This document shows, in pieces, positions 46,201 to 53,856 of a stretch of 64,000 nt of DNA (the stretch's first letter is position 1; each line of letters starts with the position of its first letter). The notes below the pieces were generated by a model, which searched no databases, was not told the DNA's origin, and worked only from the letters and a program-made list of their open reading frames with translations. Made by a program: the position numbers and the translations under genes. Source of the DNA: Victivallis vadensis. GTDB lineage: Bacteria > Verrucomicrobiota > Lentisphaeria > Victivallales > Victivallaceae. Location of the stretch: the NCBI RefSeq assembly GCF_003096415.1, contig NZ_QEKH01000009.1:98635-162634 (forward strand), written 5' to 3'.

Positions 46201-47269
46201 GATCGACGGCAACACCAACGGCGGCGGACACCAGTGGGGTGCCGCGCTGCTGCTCGAAGCCGGTTCCGGCACGATCGCCGACGCTGAAATCTCGAACAAC
46301 GTCAACAGCCATGCTTCCGGCATGGGCGGCGGCATTCTGGTCGGGAAGAATATGGGCGCATTCACCGTCTCCGATACGAAAATCCACCACAACACGGCGG
46401 CGGGCGGCGGCGGCATCTACATCAACGACAACGGGAACCTGAGTTTCGGCGACAATGTGAAGATTTACTCCAACGTCGCCAAGGCGAACAACAATTCCCA
46501 GGGGCGCGGCGGCGGCATCAACATCAACAATCAGGGCAGCCTGATCATCGACGGCGTCAAGGGGCTTGAAATCTACGACAACGTATCCGAAGCGACCCTG
46601 ACGGACGGCGATCCGATCGGCGGCGGCGGTATTTACGTGCTTGACAGTGCGCTGTCGATCACGAATTCCGAAGCCTCCATCTATGGAAACAGCGCAATCA
46701 ACGGCGGCGGCGTCTTCGCCTGCCGGAACAGCGTGGTAACCCTTGACGGCGTCCTGATCTACCAAAACAGCGCAGTGGACGGCGGCGGTGTTTTCGTGAA
46801 CGCCGGACGCGACGGCACCTACGGCTGCAACGGAGGCGCCCTCACGCTGAGCGGTGAGACGAAAATTTATGAAAATACGGCTTCGAACCACGGCGCGGGC
46901 TTGTATGTACATGCCAACACGGTCGGTGTCGGAACCGCGACCATAACCGGAGACGTACAGATTTACGACAACGTTGCTTCCGGCAGCGGCGGCGGCATCT
47001 ACGTTTCGAGCCTCGCCGTGCTGACGGTCGACGGCACCGACACGGCCGTTCGCGGCAACAGTGCGGCCAACGGCGGCGGCCTCCATATTTCCGCCGGGTC
47101 TGTTGTGACGTTCGGAACCGTGTCGATAGCGGGTAACACTGCAACCACCGGCGACGGCGGCGGCATCTGGACCGCGGAATCGCTGACCATCGGAACAATA
47201 TCACGATCACTTCGAACAGCGCGGCCAACGGTTTGGGAGGCGGCATCTACGCCGCCGGTTCCGGTGTAA
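37283..47269 (+). CDS. Giant beta-helical adhesin, N-terminal part (DUF4347 plus Pmp-like repeats), ends at a frameshift
   Basis: The start is ATG 37283, with GGAG 7 nt upstream. The frame is open from a GTG at 37070, but that has no ribosome site. The protein opens MIYRLEDRVLFEAAAA, like the LEPR-XLL N-termini of giant surface proteins. Residues 86-180 and 211-367 are two related alpha/beta domains. The second is DUF4347, with His268 (IRIFSHGNAG), Cys311 (LLLYSCNLAEN) and GADVAASVDSTGIGGDW; the first lacks the His and Cys. After about residue 370 come dozens of GG[GA][IV]Y...N/SGN repeats, as in chlamydial Pmp and other right-handed beta-helix adhesins. The frame breaks near 47192, and the last 25 residues are out of frame. 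No classic signal peptide is seen. Confidence 0.88.
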   Translation: MIYRLEDRVLFEAAAAVEAAYADEAQNQTDNAEQTEGAEQSEAEKYAAAAGPGPDNNADSSSAASCPGAAGPAQDGPDAEQSGDTELILIFGDAEGADQLAEQAGDNVIVIRFDGDETGAEVLDRIAEALDGRTVDRAVIVSAAEADSDFRDGLQAHLGENAEVDVLNPGSESYSDEFAALMEDFSAEQDDGEEQVRFAPETEQESESGRRELVIIGSEVKDADKIAAEFGDNTDVLYLDGDRSALDQINEFLDNADDQYDAIRIFSHGNAGYLYLNGEVIDSDYVAENRDAFAAIGEHITENGDLLLYSCNLAENDAGKALVYQLADITGADVAASVDSTGIGGDWDLEYTAGPIESVNISVGDYGHSLVAVSNQTELQTALTGGAGSITIANDFDIDTTITVSADVDIDGGNYTLTWTGAAGGTMFNIGANLTVTVSSLTLDGGTVYEADGTVAAGNGGARIMNVGANTAVTLTGITMHNGYAAGNGGAVNAAAGSTLVISGGDYSGNYATGRGGAIYSAGGIDVQGNGTGFTGNRAGGGGAIAIAGASSSLTISGDNTVFRDNQAGAAPETGGEGGAINISGGATLTISGTGTVISGNRGMGYGGAVYSGSAADTILISGDSTRFLNNEAFRHKNGLGGAIFFAGNLTITGSDILFQGNKSVTAADADGGAISGQPGSVLYIDAPNIKFIGNQANNYGGAIYTQGVITITAASKALFHQNQIVGVTFGSNGGGAIYVTQRNADPQLVSSIENVTFTQNSVSNGGVGGAVLLHGAYLKITECIFTENTATSYGGAIGVGYWSASQNWGKAEVIDSTFTGNSANYGGAISSYGSYKGYGEVSVTGSTFTGNTAANSGGAIYHTSAREFILVDSTFTQNRANGASASYGGGAIYTNKAMTVKESTFSGNSATNGGVIFATGSAAVVTLDGATLGGSVADANSAVTGGGVYLTSGAGLNMVNGSVISHNSASSGGGVAVVTTSTFSSYTSTITSDSTSSIHSNSATGSGGGIYASGPKLTLVLDGVTLGGAAGKGNIARDGGGIALASATVLSIDDTSVISHNAATGNGGGIHVASGLGLTLADGFNINSNTAQYGGGIYMVSGALAITGPGTFSGNTASISGGGIYSSAGTVSLAGSGSGLVFTGNIAKGTGTDTGGGAVYHKGAMTVTGNVQFIGNKAHAGAQVQTGTDRYGYAIYNWGGSGGAIFSAGSLTIRDGDVLFEGNVAAGTGYGYGGGAVFAGSGVNLSGKVTFRDNLATADASTRVDTIRRTIFGTNIDTAVYSTGGDGGAIYLAGGSLKIDAADADSIVFDGNIAKGRNGGGAVYMAVSTSTTITGTGEVLFTRNGAPDDPSDYSVGGAFFCDRSTVLTITNSNTAFIENYAENFAGAIHSYSNVTIHGEAGNYILFKGNYVLGNNSVRTGGGAIEIQQGVLDARYVRFEGNSVYKTSASTSYEAYGGAVFIWSNYFGPSYIDHCEFVDNSAQFGGALYVGWRHDQFTGQGNVIVSESVFDGNRAVALMRNTSTGVITENTSLAADGGAIGLGTGGSVSDCASAGKLTLSGENTFTNNLAISAKTGRGGAIFVSWNEYKHLNSNLTTTRIMTCGELIFADGANTVFTGNEATDGGAIYLQTTGVLTLGGGAVYTFTDNAASRNGGAIYFDVAASGEAEKTLTGMTFTDNTAGSDGGAIYSARAFTVSGAAVFNGNNAGASGGAIYATGAAAVVTLDGVTIGGFDAVNNVGLGNSAKYGGGVALAAGAKLAMVNNAVISYNTASSDGGGIHAAAGTTLTLTSGSVSNNAANGGNGGGIWTATSVTIDSALTLANNAALAGYGGAIYGSGSAAITLDGALIGGAAATANSAKFGGGVALADTAALTLLNSAVISHNTATDGGGIYASAGTGLTLTSGRVTNNAATGNGGGIYAATSFTLGGGAAVRNNSAANGGGIYADGASVTVTVNGGVVGGTGAADANTATYGGGVFLNNGANLTLTGGLVTYNTATCGGGVAVGANSASTITATGASNIGYNTATRYGGGIYIGSGANANVTGATVSRNAVTLATNLGSGGPGGGGVYIAGGSKVTLTDVKVNHNTVTALSNKDGAGGGGIMIGLNGTGGEVTITGASEINSNVVTVGTGKASGIHCGGGGILLQRGKLFITGTTQINNNEAGHGSAIKVQCDDDGAGGGLFIGGSGTDSVVISGNHNQNQVAEGGSQMGAAITLIQGIADLKNVTLDNNHNYHNNGLGGGFLIGAGSKGATISDSVISNNSAAGSGGVYINKNRLTIGDNVKVHDNEAKALAFGYGRGGGINANNESTLTITGKNVEIYNNIARCSLYGSGGGIYLIDSDLTIAAGSGVSIYNNQGPLGGGIAIDRTCNVEIHDAKIHDNTATSNGGGIYIAGGRSGALAGGPAVKLGGTTEIYGNTANNGAGVYLGGSATYLTSLTITDQTDIHDNNTTGGTSRNGGGIYVAGRGILVVNSADVKIRDNTAGGHGGGIYIAANGNVTLSAGTLSGNSALTGNGGGIWTGAALTLDDNFAVISNSALKGNGGGIFASGTGASLTLDGAIIGGSAANANTALNGGGVALASSAKLAMINGAVISHNTATTDGGGIYAASGTGLVLTSGRVSDNTAAGGSGGGIWSAASFSLDANFSVARNSAAKGNGGGIYATGSSATVTLNGATIGGSAANANTALNGGGVALASGAKLEMVNNAVISYNTAATHGGGLYADGGAVSLASGSIHHNTATSGNGGGIWTARSLTLGSGVSVYLNTASNSSGGGIYATGATAAVTLNGATVGGSAGNGNSAVNGGGVALVSGAKLAMTAGATISYNTATNRGGGIFADNADSTVTVAGGFIDRNSAAYQGGGIYVGNGAEVNLTDTSVSHNSVSGSTSGGGGIIVAGGAVTITGASHIDGNTVANTAGSTAETGGGALLLKSGSVTISGTTTLSNNVANNGSAIKTYGGVLTVGGNTGDHIVIDGNTNGGGHQWGAALLLEAGSGTIADAEISNNVNSHASGMGGGILVGKNMGAFTVSDTKIHHNTAAGGGGIYINDNGNLSFGDNVKIYSNVAKANNNSQGRGGGININNQGSLIIDGVKGLEIYDNVSEATLTDGDPIGGGGIYVLDSALSITNSEASIYGNSAINGGGVFACRNSVVTLDGVLIYQNSAVDGGGVFVNAGRDGTYGCNGGALTLSGETKIYENTASNHGAGLYVHANTVGVGTATITGDVQIYDNVASGSGGGIYVSSLAVLTVDGTDTAVRGNSAANGGGLHISAGSVVTFGTVSIAGNTATTGDGGGIWTAESLTIGTISRSLRTARPTVWEAASTPPVPV
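47189..47199 (+). other. Probable single-base frameshift in the giant adhesin gene
   Basis: Upstream frame reads ...SLTIG; one base more after GG at 47192-47193 would give ATC GGN AAC AAT ATC and join both parts with repeat motifs intact. It lies just before the near-identical 318-bp repeats. Real mutation or assembly error cannot be told apart here. Confidence 0.75.
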
Positions 47270-50200
47270 CCATCACACTTGACGGTGCGGTAATCGGCGG
47301 AAGCGTGGCGGAGGCCAACTCCGCGAAGTCCGGCGGCGGCGTGGCGCTGACAGCCGGCGCTTCCCTGCGGATGCTCAATGCATCGGTCATCACTTACAAC
47401 ACCGCAGTCGATGGCGGCGGTGTCTACGCTTCCGCCGATTCGACTTTGAACCTGACCTCGGGAAGCATCAGCAACAACACCGCAACCGGCAATGGCGGCG
47501 GCATCTGGACTGCTGCGGATATGACACTGGCGGCAGATTTCACCGTCACCGGCAACCCTGCCGGAAACGGTGGCGGCATCTATGCCTCCGGTACTGCCAA
47601 AGTCACCCTGAACGGCGCATCCCTCAACGACAACACCGCAACAGCCAACGGTGGCGGCATTTACCTTGCCACCGGCACCGCGCTCGAAATGCAGAATAGT
47701 TCCACCGTCAACACTAACAGCGCCCTGAACGGCGCAGGCGTTTATGCCGAAGCAGGATCAACCCTGACGCTGACCTCCGGTAACATCAGCAACAACACCG
47801 CAACCGGCAATGGCGGCGGCATCTGGACTGCAGCGGATACGACACTGGCGACCGGTTTCACCGTCACCGGCAACACTGCCGGAAACGGTGGCGGCGTATA
47901 CGCCTCCGACAGCGCTAGAGTCATCCTGAACGGCGGAACACTCAACAGAAACACCGCAACTTACAGCGGCGGAGCTCTTTACCTCGCGAACGGTACTTCA
48001 CTTGAGATGCTGAATAATTCCACCGTCAGCACCAACAGTGCAGCTAACGGCGCAGGCGTTTATGCCGAAGCAGGATCCACCCTGACGCTGACTTCCGGCA
48101 GCATCAGCAACAATACCGCAACCGGCGATGGTGGCGGTATCTGGACAGTAGCGGATGTGACACTGGCGGCAGATTTCACCGTCACCGGCAACACAGCCGG
48201 AAACGGTGGCGGCATCTACGCTTCCGGTACTGCCAAGGTCACCCTGAACGGCGCGGCTATCAGCGGCAACACCACAACCACCAGTGGCGGAGGTCTTTAC
48301 CTCGCCACCGGCACCGCGCTCGAAATGCTGAATAGTTCCACCGTCAGCACCAACAGCGCCCTGAACGGCGCAGGCGTTTATGCCGAAGCCGGGTCCACCC
48401 TGACGCTGACCTCCGGCAGCGTCGGCAACAATACCGCAACCGGCGACGGCGGCGGCATCTGGACTGCTGCGGATATGACACTGGCGGCAGATTTCACCGT
48501 CACCGGCAACACTGCGGCCAACGGTGGCGGTATCTACGCTTCCGGTACTGCCAAGGTCACCCTGAACGGCGCGGCTATCAGCGGCAACACCACAACCACC
48601 AGTGGCGGAGGTCTTTACCTCGAGAACGGTACTTCACTCGAAATGCTGAATGGCTCCACGATCAGTACCAACAGTGCAGCTAACGGTGCAGGCGTTTATG
48701 CCGAAGCAGGATCCACCCTGACGCTGACCTCCGGTAACATCAGCAACAACACCGCAACCGGCAATGGCGGCGGTATCTGGACTGCAGCGGATACGACACT
48801 GGCGACCGGTATCACCGTCTCCGGCAACATTGCCGGAAACGGCGGCGGCATCTATGCCTCCGGTACTGCCAAAGTCACCCTGAACGGTGCAGCCCTCAGC
48901 GGAAACACCGCAACTGCCAGCGGCGGAGGTCTTTACCTCGCAAACGGTACTTCACTCGAGATGCTGAATGGTTCCACAATCAGCACCAACAGTGCAGTTA
49001 ACGGCGCAGGCGTTTATGCCGAAGCAGGATCCACCCTGACGCTGACCTCCGGTAGCATCAGCAACAACACCGCAACCGGTGACGGCGGTGGCATCTGGAC
49101 AGCAGCGGATATGACACTGGCGACCGGTATCACCGTCTCCGGCAACATTGCCGGAAACGGCGGCGGCATCTATGCCTCCGGTACTGCCAAAGTCACCCTG
49201 AACGGCGCATCCCTCAACGACAACACCGCAACAGCCAACGGTGGCGGCATTTACCTCGCCACCGGCACCGCGCTCGAAATGCAGAATAGTTCCACCGTCA
49301 ACACTAACAGCGCCCTGAACGGCGCAGGCGTTTATGCCGAAGCAGAATCAACCCTGACGCTGACCTCCGGCAGCATCGGCAACAATACCGCGACCGGCAA
49401 CGGCGGCGGTTTGTGGACTTCCGGAATCGCAGTGATCAGTCCTGATTTCACGGTCACGGAAAACCGGTCCGTCAACGGAGCGGGAGTATACGCAGCCGGT
49501 CCGGGCAAGGTAACTGTTGACAGCGGCAGAATCTATTCCAATATCGCGACCGGCAACGGTGGCGGTGTATACCTGACGGCTGGAGCCGCGTTTGAAATGT
49601 TGAACAGCGGCAACATCTACAGCAACGCCGCGGTCCACGGTGGTGGCGTGTATGCCGATTCCGGTTCGATTCTGACGCTGACCTCCGGCAACATCTCCGG
49701 CAATACCGCGACCGGCGACGGCGGCGGCATCTGGAGCGCAACCGACATTGCGCTCGCAACCGGCTTTACTGTAACCGGAAACAGCGCGGTTAACGGCGGC
49801 GGAGTCTACGCCTCCGGTACAGCCAAAGTCACCTTGAACGGCGCAGCTATCAGCAGCAACACCGCAACTGCCGATGGCGGTGGCATTTATCTTGCCAACG
49901 GCACTTCACTCGAGATGCTGAATAATTCCACCGTCAGCACCAACAGCGCCCTGAACGGCGCAGGCGTCTACGCTGAAGCCGGGTCTATCCTGATGCTGAA
50001 CTCCGGCAGCATCAGCAATAATACTGCCACCGGCGACGGCGGCGGCATCTGGACCGCAACCGACATCGCGCTCGCAACCGGCTTTACTGTAACCGGAAAC
50101 AGCGCGGTTAACGGCGGCGGAGTCTACGCCTCCGGCAATGCAAAGGTTACATTGAACGGCGCAGCTATCAGCAGCAACACCGCAACTGTCGATGGCGGTG

Positions 50201-52485
50201 GCATTTATCTTGCCAACGGCACTTCACTCGAGATGCTGAATGGCTCCACGATCAGCGCCAACAGTGCGGCCAACGGTGCAGGCGTCTACGCTGAAGCCGG
50301 GTCCACGCTGGCACTGAACTCCGGCAGCATCAGCAATAATACTGCCACCGGCGACGGCGGCGGCATCTGGACCGCAACCGACATCGCGCTCGCAACCGGC
50401 TTTACTGTAACCGGAAACAGCGCGGTTAACGGCGGCGGAGTCTACGCCTCCGGCAATGCAAAGGTTACATTGAACGGCGCGACCATCAGTGGTAACACAG
50501 CGAGCAGCAATGGCGGTGGCATTTATCTTACCAATGGCACTTCACTTGAGATGCTGAATGGCTCCACGATCAGCGCCAACAGTGCAGCCAACGGCGCAGG
50601 CGTCTACGCAGAAGCCGGGTCAACCCTGACGCTGACCTCCGGCAGCATCAGCAATAATACAGCCACCAGCGACGGTGGCGGCATCTGGACCGCAACCGAC
50701 ATCGCACTCGCAACCGGCTTTACTGTAACCGGAAACAGTGCGGTTAACGGCGGCGGAGTCTACGCCTCCGGCAGTGCGCTGATCACCATCGACGAGGGTG
50801 GAAACATCGACCTCAATACTGCGGCGAATGGCGGCGGCATTTACCTTGCCGGTTCTTCCGTTCTGGCGGTAAACGGCGGCAGCATCACGAACAATACCGC
50901 TTTCTCTAATGGCGGCGGTATCTACGCGGCAGCCGGGACCACCCTGAACCTCGTCTCCGGCAGTATCAGCGACAACACCGCGACCAGCGGAAACGGCGGC
51001 GGCGTCTGGACCGCAACCGGAACAACTGTAGACCGGATTTCCATCACCGGCAACCGGGCCGACAACGGATACGGAGGCGGACTCTATGCCACCGGCCCCG
51101 CCGTGGTGACGGTTTACGGCAGCATCACGTTGAACAGCGCGGCCAACGGCGGCGGCATCGCCGTCGTCGACGGCGCACAGGTCACGTTGAAGCATGATGC
51201 GGCAGTCAACCGGAATCAGGCCGCCAGCGGCGGCGGCGTCTATATCGGGAGTTCCGGCCGGTTCACGGCGGAAGATGCCTTCATCAACGGCAATATCGCC
51301 ACTGCCGACGGCGGCGGCGTCTATTCCGCCGATCAGGGCTATTCGTACATCACCCGTACCCAGATCGACGGCAACCGGGCCGGCGGCGCGGGCGGCGGCC
51401 TCCATGTCGCCGGCGGCGAACTCCTGATCCACGAAACCACCGTATCGCGCAATGCCGCAGCGAATGGCGGCGGCGTTTCCATCGCGGGCGGGGAGTTCGG
51501 CGCGGTCAACTCGACCATCGGCTTCAACACCGCGACCGGCAACGGCGGCGGAGTGTTCCAGAGTGGCGGCGTCACCCGGCTCGTCAACGTGACGGTCGCG
51601 GCCGACCGCAGCGCGGGAGCCACCTCCGGAACGGGTTTCGAGCTCTCCGGCGGCGAAGCCTATTTGCTCAACAACATCATCTACGGCGACGGTCTCGCCA
51701 ACGATGTGCAGTACAACGGCGGCACGCTGGATGGATTCAACAACATCTACGGCAGCTTCAGCAGCCGGAACTGGACCGGAAACATCGCGGCGACCTACCG
51801 GAACTCCTTCGGCGACGATGTCGCGCTGCGGGTGAATCCCGGAGCCGGGCGGACGGAAACCATCGCGATCCTGAGCACCTCGGACGCAGCGGCGTACGGC
51901 GTGCAGACCGGCTATACGCGCAGTTCGGACGGCACCTCGATCGATGCGATGTTCTTCCGGACAACCAAAGGCTGGCTGGAATTCGCCGGAAGCTCCGCCG
52001 ATGCTCCGGAAATCGTGGTCGGCGCAGACCAGCGCCAGGTCAACGACGGCGACGGAGTCCATTACTGGGCGGGCGCCTATTCGATCGCCCCGTCGATACA
52101 GCCGCCGGTGCCGCCGCCGGTCGACCCGGAACTCCCCTGGAATATCCTCAAGGATCATTCAAATCACAAGGGATTCACACAGACTTTCGAGGATGCGCGC
52201 GGCTGCCTGGTCTACGTCTCCAGAATCGACCTGCGGCGCGTGCCGGACGGCGAATTCACAGTCCGATTCAAACCGGCCGTCCATCAGACCGAACTGAGCG
52301 ACGCGCTGCGGCTTTTCGAACACAACTCAAGCGAATGGCCGGCCGAACTCGAAACCAGTGAACTTCTGCCGGTCAGGCATGAGCTGTTCCAGGATCACTT
52401 CAACCGGTCCCTGGAACAGATGGTGCACCTGCCGTCGAAATTCGCCGCTCCGGGGCATTTCGCCAACCCGGTCATCGGTCACTGA
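47233..52485 (+). CDS. Giant beta-helical adhesin, C-terminal part (after frameshift)
   Basis: The reading frame continues the adhesin seamlessly in another frame from 47194 (NNITITSNSAANGLGGGIY). The first listed codon at 47233 is a TTG with no ribosome site, so this is not an independent gene. It contains the 318-bp repeat array (to about 50.8 kb), then irregular beta-helix repeats, a capping region (GYTRSSDGTSIDAMFFRTTKGWLEF, about 51.9-52.0 kb), a proline-rich linker (PPVPPPVDPE) and a C-terminal domain of about 110 residues. No autotransporter beta-barrel, LPXTG motif or type IX signal is seen. With one base restored the whole protein would be about 5,070 residues. Confidence 0.85.
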   Translation: MGGGIYAAGSGVTITLDGAVIGGSVAEANSAKSGGGVALTAGASLRMLNASVITYNTAVDGGGVYASADSTLNLTSGSISNNTATGNGGGIWTAADMTLAADFTVTGNPAGNGGGIYASGTAKVTLNGASLNDNTATANGGGIYLATGTALEMQNSSTVNTNSALNGAGVYAEAGSTLTLTSGNISNNTATGNGGGIWTAADTTLATGFTVTGNTAGNGGGVYASDSARVILNGGTLNRNTATYSGGALYLANGTSLEMLNNSTVSTNSAANGAGVYAEAGSTLTLTSGSISNNTATGDGGGIWTVADVTLAADFTVTGNTAGNGGGIYASGTAKVTLNGAAISGNTTTTSGGGLYLATGTALEMLNSSTVSTNSALNGAGVYAEAGSTLTLTSGSVGNNTATGDGGGIWTAADMTLAADFTVTGNTAANGGGIYASGTAKVTLNGAAISGNTTTTSGGGLYLENGTSLEMLNGSTISTNSAANGAGVYAEAGSTLTLTSGNISNNTATGNGGGIWTAADTTLATGITVSGNIAGNGGGIYASGTAKVTLNGAALSGNTATASGGGLYLANGTSLEMLNGSTISTNSAVNGAGVYAEAGSTLTLTSGSISNNTATGDGGGIWTAADMTLATGITVSGNIAGNGGGIYASGTAKVTLNGASLNDNTATANGGGIYLATGTALEMQNSSTVNTNSALNGAGVYAEAESTLTLTSGSIGNNTATGNGGGLWTSGIAVISPDFTVTENRSVNGAGVYAAGPGKVTVDSGRIYSNIATGNGGGVYLTAGAAFEMLNSGNIYSNAAVHGGGVYADSGSILTLTSGNISGNTATGDGGGIWSATDIALATGFTVTGNSAVNGGGVYASGTAKVTLNGAAISSNTATADGGGIYLANGTSLEMLNNSTVSTNSALNGAGVYAEAGSILMLNSGSISNNTATGDGGGIWTATDIALATGFTVTGNSAVNGGGVYASGNAKVTLNGAAISSNTATVDGGGIYLANGTSLEMLNGSTISANSAANGAGVYAEAGSTLALNSGSISNNTATGDGGGIWTATDIALATGFTVTGNSAVNGGGVYASGNAKVTLNGATISGNTASSNGGGIYLTNGTSLEMLNGSTISANSAANGAGVYAEAGSTLTLTSGSISNNTATSDGGGIWTATDIALATGFTVTGNSAVNGGGVYASGSALITIDEGGNIDLNTAANGGGIYLAGSSVLAVNGGSITNNTAFSNGGGIYAAAGTTLNLVSGSISDNTATSGNGGGVWTATGTTVDRISITGNRADNGYGGGLYATGPAVVTVYGSITLNSAANGGGIAVVDGAQVTLKHDAAVNRNQAASGGGVYIGSSGRFTAEDAFINGNIATADGGGVYSADQGYSYITRTQIDGNRAGGAGGGLHVAGGELLIHETTVSRNAAANGGGVSIAGGEFGAVNSTIGFNTATGNGGGVFQSGGVTRLVNVTVAADRSAGATSGTGFELSGGEAYLLNNIIYGDGLANDVQYNGGTLDGFNNIYGSFSSRNWTGNIAATYRNSFGDDVALRVNPGAGRTETIAILSTSDAAAYGVQTGYTRSSDGTSIDAMFFRTTKGWLEFAGSSADAPEIVVGADQRQVNDGDGVHYWAGAYSIAPSIQPPVPPPVDPELPWNILKDHSNHKGFTQTFEDARGCLVYVSRIDLRRVPDGEFTVRFKPAVHQTELSDALRLFEHNSSEWPAELETSELLPVRHELFQDHFNRSLEQMVHLPSKFAAPGHFANPVIGH
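47251..50830 (+). repeat. Tandem array of 318-bp (106-residue) units inside the adhesin gene
   Basis: The marker gcctccgg (YASG) recurs from 47584 to 50764, exactly 10 x 318 bp. About eleven units follow the order KVTLNGA, GGxYLATGTALEML, GAGVYAEAGSTLTLTSG, GGGIWTAADMTLA. A divergent first unit is 333 bp. Several copies are almost identical in DNA, for example those starting near 48241 and 48559. Confidence 0.9.
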
Positions 52486-52510
52486 TCCTCGGATCACCCG
52501 GTAAAAAACA

Positions 52511-52549
52511 TCGGCGGACAGTTTTCAAAAACTGTCCGCCGAATTTATT
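52511..52549. terminator. Bidirectional rho-independent terminator
   Basis: A perfect 15-bp stem, TCGGCGGACAGTTTT (52511-52525) with AAAACTGTCCGCCGA (52528-52542). It is followed by AATTTATT on the + strand; on the minus strand it is followed by TGTTTTTTAC. It sits between the convergent adhesin and GntR genes. Confidence 0.93.
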
Positions 52550-52583
52550 CGGATCCGATACAAGTACGCGCGAAATCCCCGCT

Positions 52584-53699
52584 TCAGAATCTCGGCCCGG
52601 TGGAACCGCGCCGGATCAACTGATCCTGCAGGATGGTTTCCGGCGCTGCGGCCCTTCCGTCGATCAGTCCGATCAACTGCTGTGCCGCAAGCTCTCCCAT
52701 GCGGCGTGCCGGACGGCGGATCGTCGTCAACGGAGGATTCAGCAGCGTACAGAAATTGTCATCGTCAAAACCGACCAACTCGATATCCTCCGGAACCGAC
52801 AGCCGGGAATTCAGGATCGCGTTCAATGCTCCGGGGGCCAGTTCATCCCACATCAGCAGGATCGCATCCGGCGGTTCGGGCGTCATCAGCAGCTTGTGGG
52901 CCGCCTGGTAGCCGTAAATATCCAGTCCCACGTCGGCCGGAGAGCAGGAGGCCAGTACCACTCCCAGCTCCTGCACCAGTTCCATCCGGAATTCGATGCC
53001 GCTTTCACGCAGCGCCTCCCGGTAGCCGGCATATCTTTTCCGCACGGAAAAACTGGTTTCCAGCGCATCGAAGGTGTCGGTCAGGAAACCGATCCGCCGC
53101 CGTCCCTCCGCAATCAGCCGGAGCGTCGCTTCATAAGCCGCCTTCCGGTCATCCGAACCGATATAGGGAATGCCTTCGATTCCATAATGATGGTCGAGGC
53201 AGATGATCGGCCAGCCTTCCTGATGCAGTTCGAAGATCAGGTCATGATTGGCGGACGGAACCGGAAGCAGCGCGACTCCCGCCGTCCCCTGCCCGTGCAG
53301 CCGTTTCAGGTGCTCCGCCTCGCGGAGCGCATCGCCGGCACTGTTCCCGACCGCCACTGCATAATTGTTCCGAGCGGCTTCCGCCTCGAAGCCCAGAAAC
53401 ACCTCGTGATCGAAGGAATCGCGCGTATAAGAGCAGATGAAAGCCAGCTGGCGGCCCGCCTCCTGTCTGGCCGGAGCCCCCCCGGAATGAATCACAAACG
53501 TTCCCCTGCCGCGGACTCCGGTCAGGAATCCTTCGTTTTTCAGGAGATCAAGCGCTTTCAGCACCGTCTGGCGCGACACGCCGAAACGCTCCGCAAGCTC
53601 ATTCTCGGTCGGCAGGCAACTGCCCACCGGAAAGACGCCCTCCTCCAGTTCCCGGACAAGGGTATCGTAAATGTTTTTGTATTTTGCGGCTGCGTTCAT
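52584..53699 (-). CDS. GntR-family regulator with LacI-type ligand domain (AraR-like)
   Basis: A 371-residue regulator. The N-terminal winged helix is typical GntR: KNIYDTLVRELEEGVFPVGSCLPTENELAERFGVSRQTVLKALDLL, followed by GRGTFV. Residues about 85-365 are a periplasmic-binding-type sensor (PIICLDHHYGIEGIPYIGSDDRKAAYEATLRLI, VGFDDDNFCTLLNPPLTTIRRP). This architecture is that of AraR-type sugar repressors. The target is unknown: the adhesin is convergent and no sugar genes lie beside it. Confidence 0.92.
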   Translation of the reverse strand: MNAAAKYKNIYDTLVRELEEGVFPVGSCLPTENELAERFGVSRQTVLKALDLLKNEGFLTGVRGRGTFVIHSGGAPARQEAGRQLAFICSYTRDSFDHEVFLGFEAEAARNNYAVAVGNSAGDALREAEHLKRLHGQGTAGVALLPVPSANHDLIFELHQEGWPIICLDHHYGIEGIPYIGSDDRKAAYEATLRLIAEGRRRIGFLTDTFDALETSFSVRKRYAGYREALRESGIEFRMELVQELGVVLASCSPADVGLDIYGYQAAHKLLMTPEPPDAILLMWDELAPGALNAILNSRLSVPEDIELVGFDDDNFCTLLNPPLTTIRRPARRMGELAAQQLIGLIDGRAAAPETILQDQLIRRGSTGPRF

Positions 53700-53728
53700 A
53701 GTTCCTCTCTAAGATATTATCGTCTACT

Positions 53729-53757
53729 ATTATACTACAGGAAAACGACTTTTGCAA
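53729..53757 (-). promoter_or_regulatory. Promoter of the GntR/LacI regulator gene
   Basis: On the minus strand TTGCAA (53757-53752), 17 bp, TATAAT (53734-53729). ATAATA direct repeats follow the -10 box and could hold an operator. Confidence 0.75.
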
Positions 53758-53856
53758 GAGAGTATGTAAATGTATTTCCGATAAATGTACATATTTTTGA
53801 AACCGCCGCAGGAATATGGCCGGCAAGGCTGTGGTCCCATCCCGATTAAAGGCGGA

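Noticed and set aside
47251..50830. CRISPR-like array
   Set aside because: The repeats are 318 bp, in frame and protein-coding, with no spacers or cas genes.
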